This document shows, one piece after another, positions 1 to 9,292 of a stretch of 64,000 bases of DNA. The first letter of the stretch is position 1. The number at the start of each line of letters is the position of its first letter. The stretch comes from Bifidobacterium mellis (lineage in GTDB: Bacteria > Actinomycetota > Actinomycetes > Actinomycetales > Bifidobacteriaceae): positions 1,717,538-1,781,537 of the forward strand of contig NZ_KQ033885.1 in assembly GCF_000967265.1 (NCBI RefSeq). Reading direction: 5' to 3'. Below the pieces are notes generated by a model that worked only from the letters and a program-made list of their open reading frames with translations, ran no database searches and was not told where the DNA came from. The translations under genes and the position numbers were made by a program.

Positions 1-62
1 TACTCGCGATACAAGGCCAGCTCGGCGTTGGTCTCGTAGTTGTCGAGATCCTCAGCACTCAT
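1..62 (-). CDS. DUF2469 family protein, N-terminal fragment
   Basis: Only the first 20 codons lie in the window; the rest runs off the left edge. The start reads MSAEDLDNYETNAELALYRE, which is the conserved opening of the small actinobacterial DUF2469 family (about 100 residues, function unknown). A GGAGG lies 6-7 bases ahead of the ATG, and the ATG overlaps the stop of the upstream acetyltransferase by four bases (ATGA), so the two are probably translated together. Family assignment rests on recalled similarity of this short N-terminus. Confidence 0.75.
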   Translation of the reverse strand, partial: MSAEDLDNYETNAELALYRE

Positions 63-1225
63 CGACTACCTCCATTCGCGCGATCACGGCCATGGCCAAG
101 CGTACGCCACCAGGCACGCTTGGATCGCTTGGCCTCAGCCGACCCGTAGGCCCAATCCGACGCTGTATGCTCCTCGCCAGACCGCTCGGCAACGGGTTCT
201 TCGGAACCGGACTTCCTCCCCGCATCCTTGGCATCCGCCTGACCAGGGCCCGCCGTCTTGTCATTCCTGCCGTTGGGTCCTGCGTGGCCTCCAGCAGATT
301 TTCCTGAATGTGAACCACTCTTCGGGGCCAGACCGATCTGTTCGCTTGATGTCTGCGAATCCTGAGATGCCGAGGTGGACTCTTTAGACTTTGTTTCGCT
401 GATACCACCATCCTCATCCGCTGCATACCCATGTGCAACAAGGGCTTCAGCCACACCGGGGTTTTCGCGGATGACATGCATGCCGAAAGCATTCAAAGAA
501 CGGATGGGATCGTACTCGTCGACCAGGGCGTCCATGACGATCTGATCCTGATACTTGCCGTTCTCGGCATCCCAGAGCGCATCGCGGGAGGTGCCCGAGA
601 TCATGAATCCCAGGGACTGGTAGACGGAGATTGAGCGTGTGTTCTTCTCCGGCACAGCCACCCAGATCCGGTGCAGGCCCAGCCCTGTAGGAGCAGCCGC
701 GTATCCGTAGGTCATGATTCTTGGCATGGCATCCCGGGAGTAGCCACGTCCGCGGAAGTGCCTGCCCAGGACCACCTGGATCCTGGCCGAACGGGACCAG
801 CCGTCCACGTCGATCAGGAAGATCATGCCGATGACCCCCTTGGTGGCATCAGCATCGGGCGAGCCGTCCTGGTCTGTATCCGCATCAGTGACCATGGCCC
901 AGGCCAGGGTGCGGCGGGACTCTGGATCGCCCACGCCCGAATCACGGGCAGCCAGACCCTTGGACCAGGCCACTGACCGTCGCACCCAAGCGTTGACCAC
1001 GGCTCGTTCGGCACTGGGCCCCTTACCGGTGATTCCGGTGGAATTGTAGAAGGCCTCCAGCTGGTCCATCGCCGTCAGATCAGCGATGACGGCCGGCCGC
1101 AGGTGCAACATTTCGCCCCGGATGTAGGGAATCTCAATCCGGTCGGGCAGCTGTCTGTTCGCCGCGTCTTCGGATCCCTCGGTTTGTGTTTGCGGTCGGT
1201 CATTGCCCCTGCCGCTCATAGACAT
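59..1225 (-). CDS. GNAT (RimJ-like) N-acetyltransferase with disordered C-terminal tail
   Basis: The first half has a GNAT acetyltransferase fold: MLHLRPAVIADLTAMDQLEAF opens strand 1, GVIGMIFLIDVD and AMVTDAD form the core, and GRHFRGRGYSRDAM is the acetyl-CoA loop (R/Q-x-x-G-x-G/A). LHRIWVAVPEKNTRSISVYQSLGF is the typical C-terminal helix-strand of RimJ/RimL-type enzymes, which acetylate protein N-termini or small amines. After about residue 270 the chain becomes a Ser/Lys/Gly/Glu-rich, low-complexity tail of about 110 residues ending in a basic RSKRAWWRTLGHGRDR patch. I start at the ATG 7 bases after GGAGG; a longer frame from 1261 has no better ribosome site. Substrate unknown. Confidence 0.8.
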   Translation of the reverse strand: MSMSGRGNDRPQTQTEGSEDAANRQLPDRIEIPYIRGEMLHLRPAVIADLTAMDQLEAFYNSTGITGKGPSAERAVVNAWVRRSVAWSKGLAARDSGVGDPESRRTLAWAMVTDADTDQDGSPDADATKGVIGMIFLIDVDGWSRSARIQVVLGRHFRGRGYSRDAMPRIMTYGYAAAPTGLGLHRIWVAVPEKNTRSISVYQSLGFMISGTSRDALWDAENGKYQDQIVMDALVDEYDPIRSLNAFGMHVIRENPGVAEALVAHGYAADEDGGISETKSKESTSASQDSQTSSEQIGLAPKSGSHSGKSAGGHAGPNGRNDKTAGPGQADAKDAGRKSGSEEPVAERSGEEHTASDWAYGSAEAKRSKRAWWRTLGHGRDRANGGSR

Positions 1226-1307
1226 CACGTCACCTCCATGATCGCCACCTTGCGATGGCAATCAATTGTAATCCCTCGCCCCTGGGAAAACCATGAGAAG
1301 CCGGGCA

Positions 1308-1348
1308 GGTCCGCCGGTCCGAACCCGATGGAACCAGGCCGGCGGACC
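1308..1348 (-). terminator. Probable terminator after gatB
   Basis: Inverted repeat GGTCCGCCGG (1308-1317) / CCGGCGGACC (1339-1348) with a 21-base loop lies just past the gatB stop at 1357. On the minus strand a T-rich stretch follows only after about 15 bases, so termination strength is uncertain. Confidence 0.5.
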
Positions 1349-1356
1349 GAGCCTGA

Positions 1357-2859
1357 TCAGGACTTGGCGATGTGCTCCATGACGATCTTGCTGACTGCCT
1401 TGGCATCGGCCTGGCCCTTGGTGGCCCGCATGACCGCTCCGATAATAGCGCCCATGGGCTTCATATTGCCGCCCTTGAGCTTGGCCACGATGTCCGGGTT
1501 GTCCTTGAGGGCCTGATCGACGGCTGCATCCAGAGCCCCGTCATCCGAAACCACCTGATAACCGTGCTTCTTGACAACCTCGGCGGGCTTGCCTTCTCCT
1601 GCCAACACGCCGGAGACGGTCTGCTTGGCCAGCTTGTCATTGAGCCTGCCGTCAGCGATCAGCTGCTCCACATCGGCGACATCCTGAGCCGAGATGGGCA
1701 GCTCCTGCAGGCTGACCCCACGGGCGTTGGCCTCACGGGAGATCTCTCCCAGCCACCACTTGCGGGCTCCGGCAGCCGTGGCTCCGGCCTTGACCGTATC
1801 CTCGATCAGATCCACGGCATCGGCGTTGACCGCGTCCTGCATCTGCCGGTCGGTGAAGTCCCACTCCTTCTTGAGACGGGCGCGGCGTTCGCGCGGCATC
1901 TCAGGCATCTGGGCCTTGAGCTCCTCAATATGGTCCTTGGTCACATGGACCATGACCAGGTCAGGATCGGGGAAGTACCGGTAATCGTTGGCATCGGACT
2001 TGACCCGGCCGCCCGCAGTGGTCTGTGTGGACTCGTCCCAGTGGCGGGTCTCCTGCAGCACCTCCCCACCGGACTCCAGCAGGGCCGCCTGACGGCGGAT
2101 CTCGTAGGTCAGGGTCTTCTCGATGCCCTTGAAGGTGTTGACATTCTTGGTCTCCGACCGGGTTCCCAGAGGGGCGTCCGGCCCGGCGTGCAGGGAGACG
2201 TTGACGTCGGCACGCATATTGCCCTGCTCCATCCGGGCGTGGGAGATGCCCAGGGCCCGGACGATGTCTCTGATGGCCCGGACATAGGCCCCTGCCACCT
2301 CGGGGGTGCGTGCCCCGGCGCCCTCGATGGGCTTGGTCACGATCTCGACCAGGGGGACACCGGCACGGTTGTAGTCCACCAGGGAGTGGTCGGCGCCTTC
2401 GATACGGCCATCGGCCCCGCCCACGTGCGTGTTCTTGCCGGCATCGTCCTCCACATGGGCCCGCTCGATGGGCACACGGAAGATGCTGCCGTCATCCAGC
2501 TCCACATCCAGGTAGCCCTCGCCATTCAGGGGCTTGTCGTACTGGGAGATCTGGTAGTCGCGCGGCATGTCCGGGTAGAAGTAGTTCTTCCTGGCGAACT
2601 GGCTCCACTCGTTGACCTTGCAGTGCAGGGCCAGGCCCAGTTTGACCGCATAGTCGATGGCGGTCTTGTTGACCACGGGCAGACTGCCGGGCAGGCCCAG
2701 GGAGACCGGGGTCAGCTGGGTGTTGGGCTCGCCGCCGAACTCGATATGGGCCGGGCAGAAGAGCTTGGTGTTGGTGCAGAGCTCGACATGGACCTCCAGG
2801 CCGAACACCGGGTCGTACTTGGCCACGGCATCGGCGTACTTCATAAGTTTTTCAGCCAT
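1357..2859 (-). CDS. gatB: Aspartyl/glutamyl-tRNA(Asn/Gln) amidotransferase subunit B
   Basis: GatB is the kinase/tRNA-binding subunit of the GatCAB complex, which phosphorylates and then amidates Glu-tRNA(Gln) (and Asp-tRNA(Asn)) in the cytoplasm. The family signature is seen at residues 18-45 ([18 protein letters not shown]) and [10 protein letters not shown], followed by the CHCKVN.. catalytic domain, [14 protein letters not shown] and [12 protein letters not shown]. The C-terminal YqeY-like tail (about 350-500) ends [22 protein letters not shown]. Length of 500 residues is normal for actinobacteria. It is the last gene of gatC-gatA-gatB, 24 bases after gatA, with a hairpin behind it. Confidence 0.97.
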   Translation of the reverse strand: MAEKLMKYADAVAKYDPVFGLEVHVELCTNTKLFCPAHIEFGGEPNTQLTPVSLGLPGSLPVVNKTAIDYAVKLGLALHCKVNEWSQFARKNYFYPDMPRDYQISQYDKPLNGEGYLDVELDDGSIFRVPIERAHVEDDAGKNTHVGGADGRIEGADHSLVDYNRAGVPLVEIVTKPIEGAGARTPEVAGAYVRAIRDIVRALGISHARMEQGNMRADVNVSLHAGPDAPLGTRSETKNVNTFKGIEKTLTYEIRRQAALLESGGEVLQETRHWDESTQTTAGGRVKSDANDYRYFPDPDLVMVHVTKDHIEELKAQMPEMPRERRARLKKEWDFTDRQMQDAVNADAVDLIEDTVKAGATAAGARKWWLGEISREANARGVSLQELPISAQDVADVEQLIADGRLNDKLAKQTVSGVLAGEGKPAEVVKKHGYQVVSDDGALDAAVDQALKDNPDIVAKLKGGNMKPMGAIIGAVMRATKGQADAKAVSKIVMEHIAKS

Positions 2860-2883
2860 TGTGATTCCGTTTCCTTCCGATGC

Positions 2884-4437
2884 CTACTTGGTCGATCCCT
2901 GAGCCAGGCCATCCAGCCAGGGGGTGGGCAGCTTCTTGGAGATGGGCCCGCCCCACTGCTCCTCCAGGGCCGCCTCAAGAGCTGCGGCAGGCCGGTACAT
3001 AATCTCATCACGCATTTGGGGAGCGAAGAACTGGAAGCCGACAGGCAGCCCGTCGTCGCTGAGCCCAGCGGGAATCGACATGGCCGGAGTGCCGGCCAGA
3101 TTAGCCGGAATGGTGGCCACGTCGTTCAGGTACATGGCCAGCGGGTCGTCCATCTTCTCGCCAAAGCGGAAGGCCGTGGTCGGCGAAGTCGGCGAGACCA
3201 GGACGTCGGCCTGTTCAAAGGCCTTCTCGAAGTCACGGATGACCAGGGTGCGAACCTTCTGGGCCGAGCCGTACCAGGCGTCGTAGTACCCGGCGGACAG
3301 GGCGTAGATGCCCAGGATGATCCTGCGCTTGACCTCGTCGCCGAACCCGGCCTCACGGGTGGCAGCCATCATGTTGGCAGCCGTCTGTGGGACGCCTTCG
3401 GGGGGCATGGCCCGCAGTCCGTAGCGCATGCCGTCGTAACGGGCCAGGTTGGAGGAGACCTCGGAAGGCATGATGATGTAGTAGGCGGCCAGCGCATAGG
3501 GGAAGTGCGGGCAGGAGACCTGGACCACCTCGGCGCCCATGGACTCCAGCAACGAGACGGCCTCGTTGAAGCGGGCCTCGACGCCGGGCTGGTAGCCCTC
3601 GCCGCCCAACTCCTTGACCAGCCCCACCTTGAGGCCCTTCAAATCGCGATTCTGACCTTGACGAGCGGCCTGGGCCAGAGGGGGAACCGGCTTGGGAATT
3701 GATGTGGAGTCTCGGCGGTCATACCCACCGATGACCTCCTGCAGCAGGGCCGCATCCAGCACGGTCCTGGAGACCGGACCAATCTGATCCAGGGAGGAGG
3801 CCATGGCGATGGCCCCGAACCTGGAGACACCGCCATAGGTAGGTTTGACGCCCACGGTGCCGGTCAGTGATCCGGGCTGGCGAATGGACCCGCCGGTGTC
3901 GGTGCCCAGAGCCAGAGGGGCCTCAAAGGCGCCGACAGCCGAGGCCGAGCCGCCGCCCGAGCCGCCCGGGACCCGCTCGGTGTCCCAGGGGTTGTGTGTG
4001 GGCTTGAAGGCCGAGTGCTCAGTGGAGGATCCCTGGGCGAACTCATCCAGGTTGGTCTTGCCCAGAATGGGCATCCCTGCGGCCTTGAGTTTCTTGATGA
4101 CGGTGGCATCGTAAGGCGGCACCCATCCCTCGAGGATCTTGGATGCGGCCGTCGTGGGAATGCCCTTGGTGACGATCATGTCCTTGATGGCAATGGGAAC
4201 GCCGGCCAGTTCCGGCAGCCCCTCGGCGCCGTCATGGGCCAGACGCTGGTCGAAGGCGTCAGCCTGTTCCAGGGCCTGATCGGCGCTCACCTGCAAAAAC
4301 GCATCAATGCTGGGCTCGGCGGCTTCGATCACATCCAGATGAGCCTGGACCAGCTCGCGGCTGGAGACCTGCCCCGACCGCAGCTGTGCGGCCATGTCGG
4401 AGGCGGATTGCTTGACCAATTCTTCCTGTGCGCTCAT
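2884..4437 (-). CDS. gatA: Aspartyl/glutamyl-tRNA amidotransferase subunit A
   Basis: GatA is the amidase subunit: it releases ammonia from glutamine and passes it through the complex to GatB. The amidase signature is clear: catalytic Lys in PIAIKDMI, the glycine/serine-rich [13 protein letters not shown] with [11 protein letters not shown] (Ser-cisSer-Lys triad), and the C-terminal [16 protein letters not shown]. The ATG at 4437 has GGAG in its leader and sits 4 bases after the gatC stop, so I prefer it to an in-frame start further upstream inside gatC. About 517 residues, normal. Co-transcribed with gatC and gatB. Confidence 0.97.
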   Translation of the reverse strand: MSAQEELVKQSASDMAAQLRSGQVSSRELVQAHLDVIEAAEPSIDAFLQVSADQALEQADAFDQRLAHDGAEGLPELAGVPIAIKDMIVTKGIPTTAASKILEGWVPPYDATVIKKLKAAGMPILGKTNLDEFAQGSSTEHSAFKPTHNPWDTERVPGGSGGGSASAVGAFEAPLALGTDTGGSIRQPGSLTGTVGVKPTYGGVSRFGAIAMASSLDQIGPVSRTVLDAALLQEVIGGYDRRDSTSIPKPVPPLAQAARQGQNRDLKGLKVGLVKELGGEGYQPGVEARFNEAVSLLESMGAEVVQVSCPHFPYALAAYYIIMPSEVSSNLARYDGMRYGLRAMPPEGVPQTAANMMAATREAGFGDEVKRRIILGIYALSAGYYDAWYGSAQKVRTLVIRDFEKAFEQADVLVSPTSPTTAFRFGEKMDDPLAMYLNDVATIPANLAGTPAMSIPAGLSDDGLPVGFQFFAPQMRDEIMYRPAAALEAALEEQWGGPISKKLPTPWLDGLAQGSTK

Positions 4438-4441
4438 CGTC

Positions 4442-4738
4442 TCACTCCTCACCCAGAATGCGCGGGGCCACAAACATGCCCGACTCGGTGACCGGTGCCC
4501 CCGAGAGAGCAGCCTCCTGGGTCAGCGGTTCCTCAGCCTCATCGGGACGCAGGTAGGCCTCCAGAGGAATGGGATTGGCTGTGGGGGGCACGTCGTCGCC
4601 GGCCACCTCCTGGACCTTGGTAATGGAATCGGCGATCACGTTGAGTTCGCCCTTGAGGCGGTCAGCCTCCTGATCGGTCAAAGCAATCCGAGCCAAATCG
4701 CCCAAGTGCTTGATCTCTTCACGTGTAAAAGTTGGCAT
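4442..4738 (-). CDS. gatC: Aspartyl/glutamyl-tRNA amidotransferase subunit C
   Basis: GatC is the small belt subunit that wraps GatA and GatB. The protein of 98 residues starts [18 protein letters not shown], the standard GatC opening (FTREEVxHLAxLARIxL), and keeps [14 protein letters not shown] and the C-terminal R-x-D-E motif region. I use the ATG at 4738; a second ATG four codons upstream is possible because neither has a strong ribosome site. First gene of gatCAB. Confidence 0.93.
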   Translation of the reverse strand: MPTFTREEIKHLGDLARIALTDQEADRLKGELNVIADSITKVQEVAGDDVPPTANPIPLEAYLRPDEAEEPLTQEAALSGAPVTESGMFVAPRILGEE

Positions 4739-4781
4739 ACCACTTATCATATGGGTGCTCTATGACACGCAGAAGACAGGG

Positions 4782-5771
4782 TCAACCGATGTCTGCGCGC
4801 CTAAAGACCAGGGTTCCCAGAGCACAGCATAGAGCCGTCCAGACCATCATGATCAGGCCCGACTGCCACCAGGTGGGCCACCATCCGATGCCTGCCCCTG
4901 CTGCCTGGCCCAGACCTGAGAGGAAGGTGCTCAGCAGGCTGGTTGGGGTCAGGCTGAAGGGAACCTGCAGCCAGTCGGCATGAGGGACCAAATCCGCCAG
5001 GAGTCCCAGAATCAATGGCAGAATCACGGTCAGCCCCAGGAACAGGCCGATCCCACCAGCCTTGGAGCGGCTCACGGCCCCCAGACCCAGGGCCATCAAA
5101 GCAAAGAGGACCACCATGAGCGGGCCACCCAGCAAATCAATCAGGACCAGCCCGGGCTTGTAGGCAGGCAAGGCCCCCGATCCGCCCGACAGAAGCAGTG
5201 TCGCCAGGATCCAGCTGAGCAGCAGGCCTATCTGTGCCGACAACCAAGTCAATAAGGCCAAGGCAAGACCCTTGGCCATCAGGACCATGCCCCGACGAGG
5301 ATTGGCCGTCAGCGTGCTCTCAATGGTGGCTCCGGAAAACTCACGCGTAAGGACCAGAACCCCCAGAATGCCCGCCACGACCATGGCCGGGAAAAGGCCC
5401 GACACGATGGCCGACCGGAAAATGTCACCGGAGGCAGGCAGCAGGTGATCCGGAAGGTGATTGGTCTGCCTACCCGGGCCAGCCAGGACCCGGGTCGCAC
5501 AGGCCATCAGGCCGGCGCTCAATGGCTGTAACAGCATGACGATCAGGAGGAGGACCCAGGTAGATCGTAGGGAGAGTATCTTGCGCAGCTCCCCTCGGAC
5601 CGCCCCGAAAAGGGTCAGCTGACCGGACGGGCGACGCGAATCCAGGAAGGACAGCCCCGAGGTCCGACGCAGCCGAGTAAAGGCGGAGCCATGCCGTGGG
5701 ATTGCGTTATCAGGTCCTGCGGGTACTTCTCGCCGACTTCGGCGGACTCGACGGCCATTGTCGGCACTCAT
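4782..5771 (-). CDS. ABC-2 type transporter permease
   Basis: A 329-residue membrane protein with a basic N-terminal tail of about 60 residues and then about six hydrophobic segments (for example STWVLLLIVMLLQPLSAG, AMVVAGILGVLVL, LALALLTWLSAQIGLLLSWIL, GGIGLFLGLTVILPLILGLL). REFSGATIESTLTANPRR is the conserved cytoplasmic motif of ABC-2 permeases of the BcrB/NatB type. The ATG overlaps the stop of the ATPase gene by four bases, so the pair forms one exporter. Such exporters often handle bacteriocins or membrane-active drugs; substrate is not shown by sequence. Confidence 0.8.
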   Translation of the reverse strand: MSADNGRRVRRSRREVPAGPDNAIPRHGSAFTRLRRTSGLSFLDSRRPSGQLTLFGAVRGELRKILSLRSTWVLLLIVMLLQPLSAGLMACATRVLAGPGRQTNHLPDHLLPASGDIFRSAIVSGLFPAMVVAGILGVLVLTREFSGATIESTLTANPRRGMVLMAKGLALALLTWLSAQIGLLLSWILATLLLSGGSGALPAYKPGLVLIDLLGGPLMVVLFALMALGLGAVSRSKAGGIGLFLGLTVILPLILGLLADLVPHADWLQVPFSLTPTSLLSTFLSGLGQAAGAGIGWWPTWWQSGLIMMVWTALCCALGTLVFRRADIG

Positions 5772-6694
5772 GGTCGCATATCCCCTCTGCCGTGGATGAT
5801 GTCCTTGTAGGCCTGTTCCAAGGAAACTTCCTCCGGCTGGAAGTCGTAGAGAACCACACCCTCCTGGGCCAGAATCGAGGCCGTCGAAGCCAGGGGCGCA
5901 CCCTGGATGCGGAAACGGGCGGCATCGGGCGGACAGCTCTCGTCTGGTGGCAGACGAGTGACGCTGATTCCGGCAGCCGTGGCCAGGGCGGCCTTTAACT
6001 GATCCGGCTGTGGCGTCACCGCATAGATGGAGTCACGGGAGTGCTCGCCAATGAATCGGGCCACTGTCGTTCTCTCCAGGATCCTTCCCTTGGCGACGAT
6101 GACCAAATCGTCGGCGATTTGAGCCACCTCGTTGATCTTACGGGAGCTTAGGAGGACTGCCCTGCCCTGTGAGGCGAGGCTGCGGCAGATGTCTCTCACC
6201 CGGTCGGCTCCCTCCGGATCCAGACCGTCAAGGGGATCATCCAGAACCAGGTTGTGCGGTTCACCCAGCAGGGCAGCAGCCAGGGCCAGCCGCTGACTCA
6301 TCCCCAGAGAAAGGGATCCCGTCGGCCTGTCGGCGACCGATTGCAGACCGACCATCTCAAGCACCTGGTCCACCCGACGATGATCAATGCCATTGACCGC
6401 AGCCAAGGCCAGCAGGTGATCTCTGGCCTTGCAGGCAGGATGGGCGTTGCGTGAATTCAGTACCGCTCCCGCTGTCCGCATGGGCGATGAAAGCCGGACG
6501 AAGGGCTGGCCATCGAACAGGGCCTTGCCTGCGTCAGGGCGAACCAGCCCCAGAGCAATGCGCAGCGTGGTCGACTTGCCGGCGCCTTTAGGCCCCACAA
6601 AACCGGTCACCCGACCGTCCCTGGCCGTGAAGGAGACACGGTTCAGTGCCTCGCGGGAGCCGAAGCGCTTGGTCAGCGCGTCGATGACAATCAT
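5768..6694 (-). CDS. ABC transporter ATP-binding protein with altered catalytic motifs
   Basis: A 308-residue BcrA/NatA-like ATPase partnered with the following permease. Visible motifs: Walker A G34-PKGAGKST (Lys replaces the usual Asn at 36), signature SLGMSQRL at about 128-135, Walker B NLVLDDP at 148-154, and the switch region LLSSRKINEV at 181-190. Two changes matter: the catalytic Glu after Walker B is Asp (D153), and the H-loop His is Arg (R185). The C-terminal 100 residues form the usual BcrA accessory domain. The start overlaps the end of the methyltransferase gene by four bases. The frame is intact, so the gene is probably expressed, but hydrolysis may be weak. Confidence 0.85.
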   Translation of the reverse strand: MIVIDALTKRFGSREALNRVSFTARDGRVTGFVGPKGAGKSTTLRIALGLVRPDAGKALFDGQPFVRLSSPMRTAGAVLNSRNAHPACKARDHLLALAAVNGIDHRRVDQVLEMVGLQSVADRPTGSLSLGMSQRLALAAALLGEPHNLVLDDPLDGLDPEGADRVRDICRSLASQGRAVLLSSRKINEVAQIADDLVIVAKGRILERTTVARFIGEHSRDSIYAVTPQPDQLKAALATAAGISVTRLPPDESCPPDAARFRIQGAPLASTASILAQEGVVLYDFQPEEVSLEQAYKDIIHGRGDMRP

Positions 6695-7362
6695 GGACCC
6701 GCCACCTCCGCATGCTGGCAGATCCAGGAGTGCATGGCCACGGCAGCCGCAGCCCCGGCGTTGATGGAGCGCACCGATCCGAACTGGGAGATGTAGACCA
6801 CATCGTCGGCCAGCTCCAAGGCCTTCTCGGACAAGCCCGGCCCCTCAGCGCCGAACATGAGCAGACAGCGACGGGGAAAGCGATAGGTCTCCATGGGGAC
6901 GGCCCCGGGGACGTTGTCGATGGCGATCATGCGGGGGGTGGACTCCCCCTGCCCGGCCGCCTCTTCTCGCAGGGTGGCCGTCATGGTTGCTATGTCGGGG
7001 TCGTGGACCACATGCTGGTAGAGTTCGGTCATCAACGAGCCCTTGCGGTTCCATTTGTGAGGACCGACTATATGGACGCGGCGGGCGGCGAAAGCGTTGG
7101 CGGTTCGGACCATGGAGCCGATATTGAAATCGTGGGTCCAATTCTCCACAGCCACCTCGAAGTCATGGCGGCCCCGGCGATCCAGGTCGTCCCGAATGGC
7201 ATCGACCTTCCAATATCGGTAACGATCCAAGACGTTGCGCCGATCCCCCTGCTCCAGCAGTTCAGGGTCATAGCGCGGGTCCGTCGGCAGGGGCTGCTCG
7301 GGATGCTCTTCCTGCCAGGGGCCGACCCCCACCTGGCGGAAGACCGGCTCATCTGATGCCAT
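6691..7362 (-). CDS. TrmH/SpoU family RNA 2'-O-methyltransferase
   Basis: A SPOUT methyltransferase that would methylate a ribose 2'-OH in tRNA or rRNA using S-adenosylmethionine. The three SpoU motifs are all visible: ENWTHDFNIGSMVRTANAF (motif 1, with the catalytic Arg), LMFGAEGPGLSEKAL (motif 2) and VYISQFGSVRSINAGAAAAVAMH (motif 3). There is no N-terminal substrate-binding domain of the RlmB kind. I give the ATG at 7362 (MASDEPVFRQVG); a TTG at 7395 that overlaps the stop of the upstream gene (TTGA) would add 11 residues and is a real alternative. Exact target nucleotide unknown. Confidence 0.85.
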   Translation of the reverse strand: MASDEPVFRQVGVGPWQEEHPEQPLPTDPRYDPELLEQGDRRNVLDRYRYWKVDAIRDDLDRRGRHDFEVAVENWTHDFNIGSMVRTANAFAARRVHIVGPHKWNRKGSLMTELYQHVVHDPDIATMTATLREEAAGQGESTPRMIAIDNVPGAVPMETYRFPRRCLLMFGAEGPGLSEKALELADDVVYISQFGSVRSINAGAAAAVAMHSWICQHAEVAGP

Positions 7363-7391
7363 GGCCGCTCGGGTAATTGGATTTGGGTCTC

Positions 7392-8159
7392 TCAATGATT
7401 TTGTTCCCGCTCTACGCTTGCCTCGTGATTCACAGGAGCGAATTGGTTCTCATCAAAGACACAGATAAATGGAAGGCTTGTGCTGGTTCCGTCGACCGGG
7501 TCAAGCATCTGTATCGTCGGGTTCTGCTTGCCGGCACCGTCTTTATTTGAGCTGCCAGGAATCTTCTGCTGATGCAACCCGCCAACAAGAGAAGCGATTG
7601 CCAAGGGTTGAGCATCCTGATGCCGGATAATGCTGCAGTCGAGGCTGAGCTCGTTTCCATTCCTCAAGGTCACCAAAGACGAAGTCTGGACATACGATTT
7701 CTGACTGAGCCAGGCATCAAGAAGAATGACTCGCTTCCCCCGAATCGAAGGACCCTTGATTGACGGATATACAAAATCCATAACAAAAGCGTCCAGAGAC
7801 TGCCCTCTCGACGCTGCTGCGTGAAGCATTGCATCGGCAAGCGGCACAGCGGCGGCTGTCAGCGCGCCGACAGCATCATAATCGTCCACTGAATACCCAC
7901 TGTCCTCAAGCGTATCCAAGAGCACATGTCCTGCAAGCTCCGCACCCTGATGATCGAATGTGACTCCACTAAGTTCCGTAAATGGCCTGCCATTGATCTC
8001 CTTGGCCAAGAGTGTGCGGAGTTGATCGGTCGTGTTCAACAGCTCATCAAAGCCCTCCCCTGAATCATCCAAACCATGGACAGTGGTCTTCATAAAATCT
8101 CCATCGTGCATCAACGAATTTGATTGATCCGGCACGTGCTCTTGATGTTCATTACTCAT
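7392..8159 (-). CDS. PyrE-like phosphoribosyltransferase-fold protein, PRPP loop degenerate
   Basis: A 255-residue protein whose middle looks like a type I phosphoribosyltransferase: DAVGALTAAAVPLADAMLHAA matches the orotate-PRTase strand-loop, SLDAFVMDFVYPSIKGPSIRGKRVILLDAW matches the region leading into the PRPP-binding loop. In true PyrE that loop is acidic-acidic followed by T-T-G-G; here it reads LLDAWLSQKSYVQTSSL, with no TTGG and only one acid. The C-terminus is low in motif content. AAGGAGG lies 10 bases before the ATG. I believe close homologues occur next to the same methyltransferase in other bifidobacteria, where they are often labelled orotate phosphoribosyltransferase; catalysis is doubtful. 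Confidence 0.6.
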   Translation of the reverse strand: MSNEHQEHVPDQSNSLMHDGDFMKTTVHGLDDSGEGFDELLNTTDQLRTLLAKEINGRPFTELSGVTFDHQGAELAGHVLLDTLEDSGYSVDDYDAVGALTAAAVPLADAMLHAAASRGQSLDAFVMDFVYPSIKGPSIRGKRVILLDAWLSQKSYVQTSSLVTLRNGNELSLDCSIIRHQDAQPLAIASLVGGLHQQKIPGSSNKDGAGKQNPTIQMLDPVDGTSTSLPFICVFDENQFAPVNHEASVEREQNH

Positions 8160-8217
8160 GTGACCGCCGCCTCCTTCATATTGATTATTGAGTCTGGTGA
8201 ATCAACTGACATTAGCG

Positions 8218-9222
8218 TCAATCATGCGGACGAGTCTGCGCTGGATGATTACTCTGCATATCCTCTAAGTTGGATTCTTCAATCAGATAGTTGGGACGAT
8301 TCTTTGTCTGCATAAACACTCTTCCCAGATACTCTCCTATGATTCCCAAACTCAGTAACTGTAAGCCACCTAGCAACAGTATTGCAATCATGGTTGATGC
8401 ATACCCTGGCAGATCCACTCCCATAGCGAGCGTCCTGAAAAGAATTACCAGAGCATAAACAATAGCGAGCAATGAAACACCAAGTCCAACCCAGGTGGCC
8501 AATTTAAGCGGGGCTGTGGTAAAACTGGTAATCCCATCAAGCGCCAAACGGATTAGCCGTCCTAATTTCCACTTAGAACTACCCGCTGCTCGAGCATCCC
8601 TATCGTAAAGAAACTCATACTTGCGAAATCCGATCCAGCTGAAAAGAGCCTTAGAGTTTCGTTCCGATTCATTCAAACGCTTCAGAGCATCTACGCACCT
8701 GCGATCCAGCAAGCGAAAATCTCCGGTGTCTTCTTGAATGCTTATCCTAGAAACTTTTTGCAGAATGCGGTAATACATTCGCGAGGTGAATTTCTTCGCC
8801 CAGGATTCTCCCTTTCTTGAACGCCGTCGCGCATAAACGTCCTCGTAGCCTTCAAACCAGTACTTGGCCATTTCCGGTATCAACTCGGGTGGGTCTTGAA
8901 GATCTGCATCCATGATTACCAAGCCATCTGTATCAGTATGATGGATACCTGCCAGCATGGCCTTCTCCTTGCCGAAATTCCTGGACAGGAATATGTACCG
9001 GACATAGCTATGCGTAGATGCATACTGACGAATCAGTGTACGAGTATCATCTTTTGATCCATCATCTACAAACAAAAGAGAAAGAACAAGACCTTTAGGT
9101 TTCGAATCGATCAGATTCGACATTCTCTCAAAAAGAATAGGAAGGGTCTCTTGTTCGTTATAGCAGGGAACCAGAACGGTAAGTGTCCTTCTCTTTTCTC
9201 TCTCACCCTTTATATCAGCCAT
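8218..9222 (-). CDS. GtrB/DPM1-like family 2 glycosyltransferase, membrane-anchored
   Basis: A GT2 enzyme of the polyprenyl-phosphate sugar synthase type, which moves a hexose from a nucleotide sugar to undecaprenyl phosphate on the cytoplasmic face. Motifs: VLVPCYNEQETLP at the N-terminus, LLFVDDGSKDDT, LSRNFGKEKAMLAGI, and the metal-binding DADLQDPPEL. EDTGDFRLLDRR is the acceptor-side signature of GtrB/ArnC-like enzymes. Two C-terminal membrane helices (about 230-255 and 268-290) anchor it, and GEYLGRVFMQTKNRPNYLIEE is the usual tail. Start is uncertain between ATG 9222 and GTG 9237. It follows the membrane protein gene by about 70 bases and probably shares its mRNA. Confidence 0.88.
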   Translation of the reverse strand: MADIKGEREKRRTLTVLVPCYNEQETLPILFERMSNLIDSKPKGLVLSLLFVDDGSKDDTRTLIRQYASTHSYVRYIFLSRNFGKEKAMLAGIHHTDTDGLVIMDADLQDPPELIPEMAKYWFEGYEDVYARRRSRKGESWAKKFTSRMYYRILQKVSRISIQEDTGDFRLLDRRCVDALKRLNESERNSKALFSWIGFRKYEFLYDRDARAAGSSKWKLGRLIRLALDGITSFTTAPLKLATWVGLGVSLLAIVYALVILFRTLAMGVDLPGYASTMIAILLLGGLQLLSLGIIGEYLGRVFMQTKNRPNYLIEESNLEDMQSNHPAQTRPHD

Positions 9223-9292
9223 ATTATACCGGTACACCTTTCCAAGGGCAGATTATGAAGACTCCTGGTTACCCCACCAGACTACGACTTCA

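Noticed and set aside
1372-3702. Very long open frame antisense to gatB and gatA
   Set aside because: High-GC codon bias leaves such frames open; it has no recognisable motif and both gat genes beneath it are unmistakable. Similar long antisense frames over clpB, fhs and leuA were dropped for the same reason.
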